From the NCBI GenBank assembly GCA_026392555.1, contig JAPLBW010000018.1, positions 1-8,216 of the forward strand: 8,216 nt of DNA, in the 5' to 3' direction. Below the pieces are notes generated by a model, which had not been told where the DNA came from, made no database searches, and saw only the letters and a program-made list of their open reading frames with translations. The position numbers and the translations under genes were made by a program. This DNA comes from Actinomycetota bacterium. Its GTDB lineage: Bacteria; Actinomycetota; Actinomycetes; UBA12327. Shown in pieces: positions 6,904-8,216 of the stretch. Each line of letters opens with the position of its first letter. Position 1 is the stretch's first letter.

Positions 6904-7269
6904 CTACTCGGGCGAATAGTCTCGAAGCACGCGAAGGTGACCGCGGCGTCCAACTTCGATGAGTTCGGGTCCGCCGCCGCCAGCAGCAGCAACCGCCGGA
7001 CGAGCAGCTTCACGCACGGCGTTAGCCAACGCTTCGAGATCGTCACTACTAGGTGCAAGATCAGCAGCGTCAAATTCCAACGCAACAAGTTCCCAACCTC
7101 GGGGTGCAGTTAGTCGCGCTGCATGCATCTCGCACAGGTCATAGGAATGGGGTTCGGCATAAGCGGCCAGCGGACCTACGACTGCCGTGCATTCGGCATA
7201 GACGTACGTCAGGGTGGCTACGGCGGGTCGATTGCACACTGAGCGGGTGCAACTACGTAGGGAAGTCAC
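6904..7269 (-). CDS. DUF3499 family protein
   Basis: Small conserved actinobacterial protein of unknown function, 121 residues. The first half is very typical: Cys7 and Cys12 (CTRSVC), the block ATLTYVYAE, GPLAAYAEPHSYDLC with Cys46, and His49, then RLTAPRGWE. The Cys/His spacing looks like a possible metal-binding knuckle, which is inference only. The C-terminal half is Ala/Gly-rich (a stretch with AAAGGGGPE near 94-102) and likely flexible. Start is GTG at 7267-7269; an in-frame TGA one codon further upstream rules out any longer form. The M. tuberculosis homologue is Rv3258c, also directly upstream of manB. No signal peptide or membrane helix is seen. Confidence 0.92.
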   Translation of the reverse strand: MTSLRSCTRSVCNRPAVATLTYVYAECTAVVGPLAAYAEPHSYDLCEMHAARLTAPRGWELVALEFDAADLAPSSDDLEALANAVREAARPAVAAAGGGGPELIEVGRRGHLRVLRDYSPE

Positions 7270-7338
7270 GGCTCAGACGCTACCTGCGAAATCACAGTGC
7301 ACCGAGGATCAACGCATTTGGGACCTAGGCGTGTCGCG

Positions 7339-8216
7339 CTAAAAGGCGCTGGGGACCGCGGCCGAGAGATCAGGCAGGGCTTGCGGAACGTCAACATTGA
7401 TCCGAGCATTCTTGAGGGGGGAGATGCTCAACAATTGCCCGCCCGAGGATGAATAGAACTGAACACGACCCGCGTAGAGGGGCCCCGAATCAGGAAGCAC
7501 CCGAACGAGGGCAGTAAACCACGTCGGCCGCCGACCAATTCCCACAGCAATACTGGTGGTCTTTCCCGAATCAATTCTGAACTCCCGCTTGCGAACCACG
7601 CCACCTCGAGTTGTCTCAATCAATTCAAAGTGGCCAACCGAATTCGGAGAACTAATAATCAAACGTGCATTGAATCCTTCACCCTTGCGAGCGATGGGCT
7701 CAACGGCAACGTTGGTGATCGCTGGAGTTGCCGATGTCCAAGCAAATTCGGTACTCGATCCACGTTGAGGCTTAAAGCGCACTCTTACACTTGCGGTGAT
7801 CGGCTGGTCCGATTCAAGGATCAATCCTGAGTTTTCCCGCTGAAGTGCGGCTGTCAGGTCAATACTGCGAACCGAACGCGCGCCCACCGTCACGCGACTA
7901 CCGCCCACCGGACTGAAGGTTCCATCCGAGCCAATCACCTTGATGCGTACATCGGCGTCATCTGCTCCTGGAGCCAAAACTACCAAGGATGCTGTCCCCT
8001 TGATCGCAGGAATTGCGGGGATCACCACTGATTGGGCTGGCGCGGCAGCCGCAGGAATGAAATCGGAGCCCAATGCAATGCGTCCTCGACGCTCTGACGT
8101 GCTCACCGCCATCCCTAGCCGGCCAGCTGTGACCACCACGTGCATGGCAAGTTGAGGAAATCCCGGGACTAACTGGTCAACAGCCACAACACGAGTCGTG
8201 CGACCAGGGACCACGA
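7339..8216 (-). CDS. DUF5719 family protein, C-terminal part (5' end outside window)
   Basis: The frame is open from the right edge to the TAG at 7339-7341, giving 291 residues of a longer protein. Translation is rich in Val, Ser, Thr and Gly with alternating hydrophobic residues (for example VPGRTTRVVAVDQL near the edge), implying beta-sandwich-like, probably extracytoplasmic repeats. No cysteine and no transmembrane helix occur in the visible part. I assign DUF5719 from this texture and from position: in actinobacteria such a protein lies near DUF3499 and manB, often with whiB and a glycosyltransferase beyond it. Function is unknown. The GTG at 8212-8214 is probably an internal valine, not the start. 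A 69-base gap separates it from DUF3499. Family assignment is likely but rests partly on context. Confidence 0.72.
   Translation of the reverse strand, partial: VVPGRTTRVVAVDQLVPGFPQLAMHVVVTAGRLGMAVSTSERRGRIALGSDFIPAAAAPAQSVVIPAIPAIKGTASLVVLAPGADDADVRIKVIGSDGTFSPVGGSRVTVGARSVRSIDLTAALQRENSGLILESDQPITASVRVRFKPQRGSSTEFAWTSATPAITNVAVEPIARKGEGFNARLIISSPNSVGHFELIETTRGGVVRKREFRIDSGKTTSIAVGIGRRPTWFTALVRVLPDSGPLYAGRVQFYSSSGGQLLSISPLKNARINVDVPQALPDLSAAVPSAF

Noticed and set aside
1..8216. tRNA, rRNA, CRISPR array, insertion sequence, or phage or defence genes
   Set aside because: No cloverleaf-like gene, spaced repeats, transposase motif or terminal inverted repeats were recognised; coding genes fill nearly the whole window.

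Overview
The window looks like a piece of an actinobacterial (Actinomycetota) chromosome. The evidence is gene content and order. A SIS-domain sugar isomerase, a Trm112-like zinc-ribbon protein, a phosphomannomutase, DUF3499 and DUF5719 lie in the conserved order known from Mycobacterium and Streptomyces, close to ahcY and mtrA. Base composition is moderate and only slightly GC-rich by eye, intergenic gaps are short, and most start codons are GTG. This would suit a compact, non-Streptomyces-like actinobacterium, possibly an aquatic one, but the sequence does not fix the genus.

All eight genes are on the minus strand, so transcription runs from high to low coordinates. In that order they are: the C-terminal part of a DUF5719 protein (cut by the window's right edge), DUF3499, phosphomannomutase manB, a 56-residue Trm112-like protein, a SIS-domain phosphoglucose/phosphomannose isomerase, a ZnT9-like cation diffusion facilitator, adenosylhomocysteinase ahcY, a YfeO-like ClC transporter, and the N-terminal receiver part of response regulator MtrA (cut by the left edge). 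manB, Trm112-like, the isomerase and the CDF transporter overlap by 1 to 4 bases at each junction, so they are almost certainly one translationally coupled operon. The isomerase and manB together would link fructose-6-P, mannose-6-P and mannose-1-P, feeding GDP-mannose for glycolipids and glycans. ahcY (methyl cycle) has its own strong Shine-Dalgarno site.

Two things stand out. First, ahcY is broken: about 64 bases appear to be missing, which removes a highly conserved block and shifts the frame, while both flanks are well preserved. Second, the MtrA receiver has proline where the conserved switch Thr/Ser should be. Either could be real or a sequence/assembly error. Relative to the mycobacterial layout, tmk is replaced by a ClC gene, manA is absent between the isomerase and ahcY, and the small metallopeptidase gene beside DUF3499 is missing. 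I found no RNA genes, mobile elements, CRISPR arrays or clearly new defence or biosynthetic system.
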